Positions 1 through 11,814 of a stretch of DNA of 64,000 nucleotides are shown piece by piece; positions within the stretch are counted from its first letter, which is position 1; the number at the start of each line of letters is the position of its first letter. Below the pieces are notes generated by a model, which was not told the DNA's origin, did not search any database, and saw nothing but the letters and a program-made list of their open reading frames with translations. The position numbers and the translations under genes are program-made. Origin of the DNA: Cepaea nemoralis (Eukaryota; Mollusca; Gastropoda; Stylommatophora; Helicidae); assembly GCA_014155875.1 (NCBI GenBank), contig JACEFZ010011379.1, positions 165,493 to 229,492 of the forward strand. Direction: 5' to 3'.

Positions 1-700
1 CTTTGATAGGATGAATCCTTATATGTTCTTTGGCTTTTGATTTGTGTATTTCTTTATATCTTTTTTCTAGTGTTTTTCTCATAATTTTATCAGTTATCAT
101 GATAATTCTATTTAGCCATTTTATACAATTTTAAGTGTATATCTTATGCCTGTGTCCATATAATGACATGCGTTTCTTTGGTTTTTACACTTTCTTCTTT
201 AACCCACGGCATCAGCAGAACTGATCCACAACTTTAAAGACCCAAACATGTGAAGGCGCATGATCGACTACGCCATCTGACAGGGCACGTGAAAGTGATC
301 ATGCTTATAATTATAGATTTAGTTTATTTCTGCTCATTACTCTCATTAGTTTAATTCCTTATCTATATTTTATCAAACACATGGATGCAGTCACAGAATC
401 GTCCCCTTGTCATGTGTTGACCGATAGCAACATTTTTTATCACTTCCGTATCAGGATGTAATCAGTTTAGTTATGTATCAGTTATGCCCAGAACTTGTGC
501 ATGCCCACATGCGTCTAGGGTGCAGCTTACAACAGGTGTTTCCAATAATCATCTTCTTCATTTCTGTCTGTCTTATTGGCTCTTCTCCTTCATCATTTCA
601 TTCTGGGAGTCCTGAATCTCTGGTCGTATATCTACATTTATTGTGTCCCTCTTATTTGCGTTGTCCTTACATAATTACATTTTTAATAATACAATATATA
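1..700. other. AT-rich intergenic, nothing recognised
   Basis: No gene, repeat unit or RNA could be supported here. Short open frames lack similarity to anything I recognise and have no coding-like composition. Confidence 0.4.
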
Positions 701-701
701 C

Positions 702-936
702 CGGTCTACGTGGCCAAAGGCTTGCGAACGCGGTTCGTGAGCCGCTTACAAGGCGTTCGAAACTCAGCTTCGACCGATTTGTGCAGCAGACCGTGTCGCG
801 TTGTGTTATAACGTGTTGGTATAGGAGATGGTCGTTCAAAAAGCAATGGCAAACTACTGAACGTAAAACTTGCCTAGTACATCAACAGAAGCTGAAAAAT
901 GCTGGTGTTGACTGCAACTTCCTTTAAGGGATATCC
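702..936 (+). repeat. SINE1 copy (tRNA-headed SINE family)
   Basis: This is one of about nine copies in the window of a roughly 230-bp repeat. The shared parts are a head with an A-box-like GTGGCGAAGGAG and a B-box-like GGTTCAAAAC, a body containing AAGCAATGGCAAACTACTGA, and a 3' end GGATATGCAACTAACTA. This copy has a diverged head and ends GGGATATCCATTCATT. The tRNA origin of the head is inferred from box spacing; the family itself is seen directly from the repeated copies. Confidence 0.65.
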
Positions 937-937
937 A

Positions 938-3300
938 TTCATTCACTCAGTAGCATGCTCTTTGCAGAACCTCGCTCCCATAACAACCTTCCGGAAAAAA
1001 TCTCGATCATAAGCAAGATGTCCCGCATCCGATACACCCATCTGAAGATCATCCGCCACATCCTGCACCCATCTTCTCTTTGGCCGTCCTCTTCCTCTCT
1101 TCCCAGGCATATACCCCTCCATTATTGTTCTCTCCAAACTTTCGTGACGTTTCAAGTGACCAAAATATTTAAATTTTATTTCTTTTATCATCTTTAATAG
1201 CCAACCTTCTTCAATATTCAGCTCTTGAAGTATGGATGCATTTGTTCTTTTCTTTACAAAAGATAGTCTTAGAACTCGTCTATAACATTTATATTCAAAG
1301 GCATTTATGCGCTGTTCAGCTTGTTTAGTAAGTGACCAGGTCTTACAGGCGTTTGTTGCAATGGGAAAGATGCACGCTCTTCAACATCTAATTTTTCTAG
1401 TTCTGTCTGTCCCACTCCATAATTTATTCAGTTGTTTTAGTCTTTGAAGAGCAATTAATAATCGTCGTTTAATTTCTTTCATTGTGTCACCGTTGTTGGT
1501 ATTCAATGACCCAAGATATTCAAAATGTTCCACCACCTCCAGTGTTTCCTCATTAACATGTATTTCTTTCTCCACAGTAGTTTTATCTGTATGCATTATC
1601 TTTGTTTTTGCTATGTTAAGATATAAGTTGTGATTTTCACTATTCAATTGTGGTGAGGCTATTAGCTTTTCTATACCATTCTGTGATGTGGATAGCAATA
1701 CTGTATCATCAGCAAACCGAATCTCTGGTATGTCATGACCACGATATTTAGGGAATCATATAGCTCCCTGTTTATATCAACTATTACATTTATCATTATA
1801 TTTTAGGCGTACAGATTAAACAAATAGGGGGACAGCACACATCCCTGACGGACTCCTTGCTTGATGTCAAGCCAATCTGATGTCTCGCCATCTATTCTAA
1901 CCGCTGCTTGTTGGTCTAGATAGTCCATTCTTATGCGCTGTATTACATGTGATAGACAGCCCATATTCCTCATGATTTCTCAAAGTTTCTGATGTTGTAC
2001 ACAGTCAAATGCCTTTGAATAATCCACAAAACATGAGAATAGGTTTACATTAAATTCTCTGCACTTCTCAATTATTAAACGGATGTTGAGAATGTGAAGA
2101 CTTATTCCTCTTCATTATCTAAATCCAGTTTGAACCACGTTAATTTCTTCTTCCATTTTCTTACGAAGTCTTCCTGTTATGATTTTTAGTAGAATTTTAC
2201 TTGCATGACTGATCAGGGCAACAGTTCTATAGTTCGTGCATAATTTCAGGTTTGCCCTTTTTTGGTATTCGAATGAAGATAGTTCTCTTCCAGTCTTTTG
2301 GCCATAGACCATATTTCCTTATCTTTTTACAGTATGCGTGATAGATGTGTATGCTTTCTTCTCCTCCTGCTTTAATTAGTTCAGCTGGTATATCATCACA
2401 TCCAGGTGATTTACCATTCTTCAGGTTCTTTATTGCCCATACAATTTCATCTAATGGGGGTTCAGGTTCTGTCTCTGCTGTCATTGGCTCATGTATCTCA
2501 TGCATATCCTCACTGTCACTCTTATCATACATTCAACTGCAGTACTCCTGCCATGTTTCTAGAATTTGTCTAGATTCTGTTAAGGTATTTCCCATCTTGT
2601 CACTGATAACATTCAATTGAAGTTGAACATTTCTTGTCAATAACTTCATTTCTTTGAACATTTCATAATCTCTTCCAGTCTTATGATATTGCTCTTTTCT
2701 GGTACAGCAAGCTTTTATATATTGATTTTTGTCCTTTCTTGTGTTCTTTCTTAGTCCTCGAATTAAAGATGTATACGCCATCCTGCTGTTTTCGGATTCA
2801 CCTCCTTTCCTTTTTAGTTCCCTTCGTTGTTTTATTAATTCTAACGTGTCTGACGTAATCCATGGCTTAAGTTGCTTTTTCTTGGTCGGAATTAAATATT
2901 TGGCTGCAGTTATCAAGATATCTCTAGCTTGTACTACCAGTTCATCAGATGTCATTTCTTCTTGTACAGACATCAAGTACCCAGAACGATTCCTAACTTC
3001 TACGTTGTATGCATCTGGTATTTTTGAGAGATCAAAACGAAGTGGCCTTGGTCTCCGGGTAAGCTTTTTTGAGTTTTATTTTCAGATTTGCTTCTAATAA
3101 CTGATGATCTGTATCACAGTCTGCACTTCGTAGGTTTTTTGTCGATTTTATGCTTAATCTCCATCTTGTTTGTATTAAAATATAATCTATCTGATTTTTG
3201 GTAATGCTGTCCGGGGACTTCCATGTGAAGCGTCTTCTTGGGTGTTTAAAAAGTGTGTTGTAAGGGATATACACATTTAAAAAAAAAACAATATAAAGTT
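938..3300 (-). pseudogene. RTE-like LINE, 5'-truncated and frameshifted
   Basis: Reading the minus strand from 3300 down, broken frames give the end of an endonuclease domain (ending near CDTDHQLL, about 3100), a linker (2976-2533), and RT core blocks with KNGKSPGCDDIPAELIK (about 2400) and YRTVALISHASKILLK (about 2220). The catalytic box RFADDTVLL follows near 1710, then YLGSLNT near 1520, and a C-terminal region with RGRGRPKRRWVQD (about 1080) ending at 943. A short GAAT-type tail follows at 935-950, as is usual for RTE-type elements. Several frameshifts and missing blocks make it non-functional. The C-terminal part is nearly the same as 32285-32616, so both come from one family. Confidence 0.8.
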
Positions 3301-3570
3301 CCATTAGACATACTTTATACAGAGTTTATAATAGGACATAATTTAATATAGTTCAAAGACGCTGGCTGCATTTTATGCTTTTACTTTTTAGTTCATTATT
3401 TCATACTGATACGAGGACAAGTCAATCAGTAAGTCACACATTCTGTTGGATGACAGGTAAATGTAGTTGGTGTTTTCTACATGTGTCATTAGGTGACAGC
3501 AACATCGAACTTTATATTCCCGTTCGTCAGGTGGCGCTAGGTGTCTCATGCGCATGCGCAGCGCATAAAC

Positions 3571-3752
3571 AAAATTTACTTTCATTACCAGCGGTGTCCT
3601 TGATTTCTTTTACATTTCCCCAGGCATATCGGCCGTCGTCTTACAGTTCACTACATTGACAACATCTAAGTTTGAACCTCACAAATGCCTAATTTCAGTA
3701 GACTGATATTCTCGCAAGAAATCACCATTTGTAGTTTGATCAGCGTGCACAA
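3571..3752 (+). repeat. 182-bp inverted-repeat arm (left)
   Basis: This segment is the reverse complement of 7097-7278. By reading, the two appear identical over 182 bases without gaps, and similarity stops abruptly on both sides. The repeat is non-coding and its class is unknown. It lies inside the 5' part of the mariner. Confidence 0.85.
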
Positions 3753-3899
3753 CCAAAGCGCAACGTGCTGTTGCTCTTTTTTTTTTGGGGGGGGGGGAGG
3801 GGGGGTAAAAGGACTGCCTGCTAGAGACATTCATAAGAAATTCTTCCTGTTTATGCTGACAAACGTTTGTCTCGTAAGGCGGTGCATTGCTGGGTAGAA

Positions 3900-4807
3900 A
3901 AATTTTCTTAAGGACGCTCTAAACTTATTGATGAAATCCGATCTGGTCGTCCTGTTGAGATTGCAACAGAATTATCCGTGCAGCGGGTGGAGGAGATGAT
4001 TAGAGGTGACAGAAGAGTAACGATAGACTCAGTAGCATCTGCAATAGGGTGCTCATGTGGTTCAGCATACAGCATAATGTATGATCGATTGAAATTTAAG
4101 AAAGTGTGCTCAATGTGGGCACCCAGACAATTGAAGGAGGAACACAAAATGAACCGATCTGACCTGTACTTGCATCATCTCTGACGATACGAAGATGAAG
4201 GAGAGGACATGCTGAACAGGATTGTTATTGGGGACGAATTATGGGTGCATCACTGCCAGCCCGAATCAAAGCGTGCTTCAATGCAATGGAAACATCCTTC
4301 TTCGCCTTGTGTCCAAAAATGCATGGTTACGCCATCAGAAGGGAAAGTTATGCTGACAGGTTCTGGGATTGTCAAGGAGTGATTTTTTAAAATTTAATTT
4401 CAAGGTGACAATGTGAATTTTGAATCGTACTGTGAAGTTCTATCGATGCTTCATGATGCAATACGAAGAAACGTCCAGGACTGCTGACTAGAGGCGTGTT
4501 GCTTCTTCATGACAATGCCAGACCACATACTGTTCGATTAACTCAGGAGAAAATTAACCAACCAAGGTGGGAAGTTCTGGAACATCCACCTTACAACCCC
4601 GACTAAGCCCCTAGCGATTTCCACCTTTTTGGTCCTCTGAAAACCCACCTTGGCGGGAGACATTTCGCGAATAACGTCAAAGTTGAATGTGAAGTGAAAA
4701 CGTGGTTTAGAAAACAGAGCACGCAGTTCTATGCAGCCGGTTTGGGAGGACTTATAAAACGATGGGATAAGTGCATCAATGTTGGTGGAAATTATGTTGA
4801 GAAATAA
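3900..4807 (+). pseudogene. mariner transposase remnant
   Basis: Fragments in shifting frames match the mariner transposase layout. They are a helix-turn-helix region (SVASAIGCSCGSAYSIM, about 4030-4080), a first catalytic block GDELWVHH (about 4230), a second block LLLHDNARPHTVRL (about 4500-4540) and a third block YNPD followed by APSDFHLFGPLK (about 4595-4640). The frame ends in TAA at 4805-4807. In-frame stops and at least two frameshifts rule out activity. The original start codon region is lost in the rearranged 5' part. Confidence 0.85.
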
Positions 4808-4908
4808 ACGGACAATGTATGTATAAAAATAACCTGGTTTCAAGTTATTATCATATTTAGTTATTTTTCTACAGCCATTTGTGACTTACTTATTGACTTC
4901 CCCGCGTA

Positions 4909-5146
4909 CAATAAAGCTATGTATATCCTGTCTATATGTATATACTCTATAAAAGACATTGATTCCTATTTACCTCTGCACACAACTTAAAAAGGTTATA
5001 AATATACAATGTAACCATTCATTTGATGTTATGTAATTCGTGATAAGCAAGGCGATATTGCTTAGACAACTGATAAAATAAAGCAAAGAAATCATAAGGA
5101 ACGAAATTTCAATCAAGACTTCAAACAGTGGGACTTACGGTAGTGC
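4909..5146. other. spacer, nothing recognised
   Basis: AT-rich sequence between the mariner right end and the CTT microsatellite. No coding or repeat signal was found. Confidence 0.4.
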
Positions 5147-5222
5147 ATCTTCTTCTTCTTCTTCTTCTTCTTCTTCTTCTTCTTCTTCTTCTTCTTCTTC
5201 TTCTTCTTCTTCTTCTTCTTCT

Positions 5223-5261
<39 letters not shown>
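5147..5261. repeat. (CTT)n then (CTTT)n microsatellite
   Basis: About 75 bases of CTT repeats pass directly into about 40 bases of CTTT repeats. A second CTTT tract lies at 5344-5404. A GAA-type strand is also the tail of the R3 retroposon family, but no R3 body is attached here. Confidence 0.95.
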
Positions 5262-5343
5262 GTTATACTAGAATGGAGCTTAGGTTTTCAACCAACTCAC
5301 TATCCCGTTTTGTCTCATTATACATTATTCTGGATGTCTGTGT

Positions 5344-5404
<61 letters not shown>

Positions 5405-5435
5405 GGCCCTTTACCCCCCCCCCCCCCCCCCCCCC
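5344..5435. repeat. (CTTT)n tract followed by a 22-base C-run
   Basis: A CTTT microsatellite runs from 5344 to about 5404. A homopolymer of C follows at 5414-5435. Open frames across it (poly-Ser/Phe/Pro) are low-complexity artefacts. Confidence 0.95.
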
Positions 5436-6020
5436 AAATTGGAGTATGGGCTATCAATGACAAACCATCCTATCTCATCCAGCTCCTTCCTAGTAAGCGA
5501 GCAAAGAACCCTTTCACACGCCTTAAAGCACATTTGGCATATAGTTCTTGCCCCACATGTTTGTAGACCAATCCTTACATGGTGGGCAATGGAGTCAGCG
5601 TCACGTGGCAAGTTTACTTCCAAATACATTTCCATTTTAAGCTGCGTCAATTTGGAAGTCCAGGACACTTTAATAATTCGAATCCTCAGCTCCTTTCATC
5701 TCCTCGATATAGTCAACTATTAACAAGTTTACTTAGTGGATATCCGATCCCACTGTAGCGCCTTTCCCTTACGTCTTGATTCACCGGCATTTGATAAGTT
5801 CTCACCATTAGACCCTAGTTGATGATCCTGTCATGCCATTGCGTTTCTGCTGTACGGTCATTCAGACTTTAGTATTTGTTGTCATCCCAGCCGAAGACAT
5901 GTTTCTGTTAGATTCATTATTAGTGCACGAGGCAGATGAATCGTTCCGGCTGGTTATGATGATAGCTAAATCCTGCAGAGGACGTGCTATATGACAAAGA
6001 TAACGGCGATGATGATGATA

Positions 6021-6172
6021 TCTTCTTCTTCTTCTTCTTCTTCTTCTTCTTCTTCTTCTTCTTCTTCTTCTGCGTTCATCCGGAGAGTTTTCTCGGACGT
6101 GATTGCGTTGTACCTGCTTACAGCAGAGCTGCGTTTTTGCGCTGTTAGGCCGACACATCCGATTTCTGCGGA
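6021..6172 (-). repeat. R3 retroposon 3' fragment with expanded (GAA)n tail
   Basis: The plus strand shows 51 bases of CTT repeats, then TGCGTTCATCCGG and a block ending CCGACACATCCGATTTCTGCGG. This is the 3' end of the R3 family seen in full at 38986-40600, lying on the minus strand and severely 5'-truncated. The CTT tract is its (GAA)n tail. Confidence 0.75.
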
Positions 6173-6268
6173 TGATGATGTCCATGATGACGATATTGGT
6201 GATGATTATGATTAATTTATACTGCCTTTTACTAAAAGACTTATTGTTAGTGACTTACTATCTTTATA

Positions 6269-6494
6269 GCCTGCTCTGTGGTGAAGGGGGTATGGCGCAA
6301 TTCGTTATCCCCCATACCGCGGTCAAAACACAGCTGCGGTTTCCATACAAAGGTATGAGCGTTGGTCGTTCAGAAAGCAATGAATAAAAAACTACTGAAC
6401 GTAAACTTACCAAGAAATCACAAACAGCAAAAAAAAAAATGCTGAGGTTGACTTTGGGGTCCTGTAAAGGATATGCAACTAACTAAACTAACTA
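6269..6494 (+). repeat. SINE1 copy
   Basis: It carries the family head (CTGTGGTGAAGGGG), the B-box region GCGGTCAAAACACAG, the body block AGAAAGCAATGAATAAAAAA, and the tail GGATATGCAACTAACTAAAC. It is close to full length. Confidence 0.75.
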
Positions 6495-6721
6495 TCTGTA
6501 TGTCTGTTATGGCACTGCCATGCTGAATTCCTTGTTTGATAATTAAACTTGTCTTTACAAAGAAACTGGGTATTTCTTCTTATTTGATAGGAAGCACACT
6601 GGGAATTTGAAAGCTTGCTTTTCATGTGTTTAATTTATAACACATTACAGCATTTAAGAAAAACTATATTTCTTTTGATGTCAGACTTCATAATCTCAAT
6701 TCATATGTTTAGATTTTTCTC

Positions 6722-6723
<2 letters not shown>

Positions 6724-6806
<83 letters not shown>

Positions 6807-6827
6807 GGTGTGTGTGTGTGTGTGTGT
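6724..6827. repeat. (TG)n microsatellite
   Basis: About 100 bases of TG dinucleotide repeat, briefly interrupted by TGGG units near 6797-6808. Confidence 0.95.
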
Positions 6828-7096
6828 TGTTGTTTTTTTTTCAATTCTCCATCCATGCGCCGAGGTAGGAAACCACAGACCAGAGCAAATCCAATAGCAC
6901 GAGTTGGTAACTGCGTCCTGTCACAGAATCTCTACAGGGCACTCTTCTACCAGCGTGTCTTTTAACGATTCTTCGCCACCAGACGTGTCAGGTTACAGCA
7001 GACGTGTGAATCAAACAACAGTAGTGGAACCGCTGGTCAGTCTGATTCATCAAGGAATCCCCATTTGGTAATCAGAGAGTACTTTACGCACAACAT

Positions 7097-7278
7097 TTGT
7101 GCACGCTGATCAAACTACAAATGGTGATTTCTTGCGAGAATATCAGTCTACTGAAATTAGGCATTTGTGAGGTTCAAACTTAGATGTTGTCAATGTAGTG
7201 AACTGTAAGACGACGGCCGATATGCCTGGGGAAATGTAAAAGAAATCAAGGACACCGCTGGTAATGAAAGTAAATTTT
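7097..7278 (-). repeat. 182-bp inverted-repeat arm (right)
   Basis: Exact-looking reverse complement of 3571-3752 (see that entry). Flanking sequences differ from those of the left arm on both sides. Confidence 0.85.
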
Positions 7279-7279
7279 A

Positions 7280-9040
7280 TAATCGTGGTCTTCTGTGTCC
7301 AGCTTATGTTGATACATTCGATAAAACATAGTAAACGTATAATAATCAATTATAATAATAATAATAATATAAATCAGTCTGTCAGATCCACTTATTCGGT
7401 CCGAAGACTGGCAAATGTTTTCGTAAAGAGTCACTACATCTTTGTTAATAGATTTCTAGCTGTCCGTTAACCTATTGGAGGGAAATTAATGTAGTGGCTT
7501 CTCCTTGTTTCCGACTCCAAAAGTAAAAGTAAAGCCATAAATAAATGATTTATTGTAGCTTTTCTAATATTTCTCCTTCTTCTGACCTGTATGCCCTGTT
7601 GGATCATAGACACTCAACCGCCTAATGCCAATCCGTCCTATATGTTGTTATATTGCCTGCAGCTCTCTCCATGTCCTCGCCGTATCATTAATCTCTATCT
7701 CTAATGTCGCCTCTTTGAATCTTATATCTCCCTCTATTTCATTTGTCCAGTGGCTTCCACGGAAAGAACTTTCAAATTAGATTATTATCAGCTTTTAGCA
7801 CCGCGTGTCCTTTCAGCGCCAGCGGCTCTTTTTAGTACTTGGGGGTACTTTTTCCAGAGCTGCAAAACCCTGCTGCATACACTTTACTAACTGCCAAGGG
7901 TTATATGATATATAACGTGTGCAGTGTGCATACGGACCTCCTGGCTTGTCGACTTTATCTAGAAAGTCTGGACTTATACTACCGCGGAATCAAGAGTATA
8001 ATTTTTCGAGTTCCGAACTGTGTCCACATCCTCAACAATTGAATCTACACGTGGAAATTTTCCAGCTAGAAACAAATGCCATGACTCTAAACCACGCCCC
8101 TTCACCCCGGTCTTACCCACTTTATGATTAGGCTCGTGGGTGCAATTTATCCTTCAACTGGATGGCAGGGATATATTCATTTCTGAATTTCTAATTGCTT
8201 TAGTCTAATAAAACAAAGGCAGTAAAATTGTTTAGGAGAAATCGCCAAGGGAAAACACGTAACGAATAAAAAAAAACGGATGTATAGTGATTGACTCTGA
8301 TAGAATGGACATATGTCTCCCCTCTCAATTAAACGGTTGTTTACGACGTTATTTTTTATAGTAATCGGCACATTCACCGTGCCTTTTATCTATTATTGTC
8401 GTCATCTTCTGAAGGTAACACCGAGATAGATTAAAGAGTGTATGATAAATGCCAAAAACAACAACGAGATATATGATTTAGAACATGTCAAAAATACAAT
8501 TAAAGAAAAAATGTCTTTTTGATTTATTAATTCTCAGCAACTATCTTTCTTTCTTTTGCCCTCTATCCCTATTGGGCTACAACCAACTACGCCAGGCTGT
8601 TCAATACCTTTCACTATACCCTCTATCTCTCATCCCACCTATCAATCTTCCACATATAGTCTATCTCTGTCTTTAATTCTCTTCTACATGTGTCAATCAG
8701 TTTCCCACTAGTTCGTTCGTCACGGTGATTCTCTACAAGGGAGTGTCTTAAGCAACTATAGTCGGCTAGCAATTTATAGGATGTTTACACAACAGCTATA
8801 GGCAGACATGAAAGCGTCCTGTCTCAAAACACTGCTATAGCTTTTAATTACAACTCTTGTTAAATGATACTGGTGGAAGGTAAACGCATGAGAAGAATAC
8901 AGAAATTGAGTACCACATAAAATGTTATTTAATGGGTGATGTTAGACTGCTATATCATGGAGAGGAAGGAGGCTATTAGAACGTCACATCTAATACAAGA
9001 AAGAGGCTTGTAGACTACTATCAACACTGGAAGGTTAACC
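7280..9040. other. intergenic, nothing recognised
   Basis: AT-rich sequence with a short AAT repeat near 7355-7370. No conserved protein, tRNA or repeat family member could be identified. Near 8940-9030 there are degenerate traces of the minisatellite that follows (TAGACTACTATCAAC). Confidence 0.4.
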
Positions 9041-9044
9041 CGGT

Positions 9045-9147
9045 CAACAAACACCCCCAGAGGTCGGATGTGTCGGCCTAACGACGCAAAACAGGCACAA
9101 CGCTTTGACGTCCGAAAACACTATTCCGGTGAACGCAGCAGAAGGAG
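9045..9147 (+). repeat. R3 retroposon 3' fragment inside the minisatellite edge
   Basis: GAGGTCGGATGTGTCGGCC, then AAACAGGCACAACGC and CCGGTGAACGCAGCAGAAG, match the reverse complement of the R3 3' end found on the minus strand elsewhere. It interrupts the degenerate left border of the 32-bp array. Confidence 0.6.
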
Positions 9148-11797
9148 ACTACTATCATAGACAAGAAGGAGACTGTTAGACTACTATCATTGATAAGAAA
9201 GTGACTATTAGACTACTATCCTTGACAAGAAGGAGACTGTTAGACTACTATCATTGAGAAGAAAGTGACTATTAGACTACTATCATTGACAAGAATGAGA
9301 CTGTTATACTACTATCATTGACATGAAGGAGACTGTTAGACTACTATCGTGGTCAAGAGGGAGACTGTTAGACTACTATCATTGGCAAGAAAGTGACTAT
9401 TAGACTACTATCATTGACAAGAATGAGACTGTTATACTACTACCATTGACATGAAGGAGACTGTTAGACTATTATCGTGGTCAAGAGGGAGACTGTTAGA
9501 CTACTATCATTGACAAGAAAGAGACTGTTATACTACTACCATTGACATGAAGGAGACTGTTAGACTACTACCTTTGACATGAAGGAGACTGTAGACTACT
9601 ATCGTGGTCAAGAGGGAGACTGTTAGACTACTATCATTGACAAGAAAGAGACTGTTAGACTACTATCATTGACAAGAAAGTGACTATTAGACTACTATCA
9701 TTGACAAGAATGAGACTGTTATACTACTACCATTGACATGAAGGAGACTGTTAGACTGCTAGTCGTGGACAAGACGAAAACTGTTGGACTACTATCGTGG
9801 ACAAGAAGAAAACTGTTAGACTACTATCGTGGACAAGAAGAAAACTGTTAGACTACTATCGTGGACAAGAAGAAAACTGTTAGACTACTATCATTGACAC
9901 TAAGGAGACTGTTAGACTACTATCATGGACAAGAAGGAGACTGTTAGACTACTATCATGGACAAGAAGGAGAATGTTAGACTACTATCATTGACAAGAAA
10001 GAGACTGTTAGACTACTATCATGGACAAGAAGGAGACTGTTAGACTACTATCATTGACAAGAAGGAGACTGTTAGACTACTATCATTGACAAGAAGGAGA
10101 CTATTAGACTACTATCATTGACAAGAAAGAGACTGTTAGACTACTATCATGGACAAGAAGGAGACTGTTAGACTACTATCATTGACAAGAAGGAGACTGT
10201 TAGACTACTATCATGGACAAGAAGGAGACTGTTAGACTACTATCATTGACAAGAAAGAGACTGTTAGACTGCAATCATGGACAAGAAGGAGACTGTTAGA
10301 CTACTATCATGGACAAGAAGGAAACTGTTAGACTAATATCATGGACAAGAAGGAGATTGTTAGACTACTATCATTGACAAGAAAGAGACTGTTAGACTAC
10401 TATCATGGACAAGAAGGAGACTGTTAGACTACTATCATGGACAAGAAGGAGATTGTTAGACTACTATCATGGACAAGAAGGAGACTGTTAGACTACTATC
10501 ATGGACAAGAAGGAAACTGTTAGACTAATATCATGGACAAGAAGGAGATTGTTAGACTACTATCATTGACAAGAAAGAGACTGTTAGACTACTATCATTG
10601 ACAAGAAGGAGACTGTTAGACTACTATCATTGACAAGAAAGAGACTGTTAGACTACAATCGTGGACAAGAAGGAGACTGTTAGACTACTATCATGTACAT
10701 GGGGGGGATGTTAGACTACTATCATGGACAAGAAGGAGATTGTTAGACTACTATCATGGACAAGAAGGAGACTGTTAGACTACTATCATGGACAAGAAGG
10801 AGACTGTTAGACTACTATCATGGACAAGAAGGAGACTGTTAGACTACTATCATTGACAAGAAGGAGACTGTTAGACTACTATCATTGACAAGAAGGAGAC
10901 TGTTAGACTACTATCATGGACAAGAAGGAGACTGTTAGACTACTATCATGGACAAGAAAGAGACTGTTAGACTACTATCATGGACACGAATGAGACTGTT
11001 AGACTACTATCATTGACAAGAAAGAGACTGTTAGACTACTATCATTGACAAGAAAGAGACTATTAGACTACTGTCGTGGACAAGAAGGAGAATGTTAGAC
11101 TACTATCGTGGACAAGAAGGAAACTGTTAGACTACTATCTTGGACAAGAAGGAGACTGTTAGACTACTATCGTGGACAAGACGAAAACTGTTGGACTACT
11201 ATCGTGGACAAGAAGAAAACTGTTAGACTACTATCGTGGACAAGAAGAAAACTGTTAGACTACTATCATTGACAAGAAGGAGACTGTTAGACTACTATCA
11301 TGGACAAGAAGGAGACTGTTAGACTACTATCATTGACAAGAAAGAGACTGTTAGACTACTATCATGGACAAAAAGGAGACTGTTAGACTACTATCATTGA
11401 CAAGAAAGAGACTGTTAGACTACTATCATGGACAAGAAGGAGATTGTTAGACTACTATCATTGACAAGAAAGAGACTGTTAGACTACTAACATTGACAAG
11501 AAGGAGACTGTTAGACTACTATCATGGACAAGAAGGAGACTGTTAGACTAATATCGTGGACAAGAAGGAGACTGTTAGACAACTATCATTGACAAGAAAA
11601 AAACGCTTAGACTACTATCATGGACAAGAAGGAGTCTGTTAGGCTACTATCATGGACAAGAAAGAGACTATTAGACTACTATCATGGACAAGAAAGAGAC
11701 TGTTAGACTACAATAGTGGACAAGAAGGAGACTGTTAGACTATTATCATGCACAAGGGGGGGGGGGGGGATGTTAGACTACTATCATAGACAAAAGG
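9141..11797. repeat. minisatellite array A, 32-bp unit
   Basis: About 80 head-to-tail copies of a 32-bp unit built on GTTAGACTACTATCATGG followed by ACAAGAAGGAGACT. Variants alternate CATTGACAAGAAAG, CATGGACAAGAAGG and CGTGGACAAGAAGA, and a block of CGTGGACAAGAAGAAAAC variants occurs twice (about 9770-9890 and 11165-11260), which suggests segmental duplication inside the array. A G-run interrupts it at about 11756-11769. Confidence 0.95.
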
Positions 11798-11814
11798 GAA
11801 AATTTGAGGTTGAT

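Larger units (their letters stand above)
3410..4908 (+). mobile_element. mariner-type DNA transposon, degenerate
   Basis: Imperfect terminal inverted repeats are visible. The left end starts CGAGGACAAGTCAATC at 3412 and the right end, read on the minus strand from 4906, starts CGCGGGGAAGTCAATA. Both continue with AGTAAGTCACA. Each is flanked by TA (3410-3411 and 4907-4908), the Tc1/mariner target duplication. The interior carries a broken mariner transposase. The 5' portion holds extra sequence (3571-3752, also found inverted at 7097-7278) and a G-run, so the element has been disturbed after or during insertion. Confidence 0.85.

Noticed and set aside
5862..6215. Poly-Arg and poly-Ser open frames
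   Set aside because: They arise from the CTT tract that forms an R3 tail.
9141..11797. CRISPR-like array of 32-bp repeats
   Set aside because: The units are directly adjacent with no unique spacers, and the surroundings are eukaryotic. It is a minisatellite.
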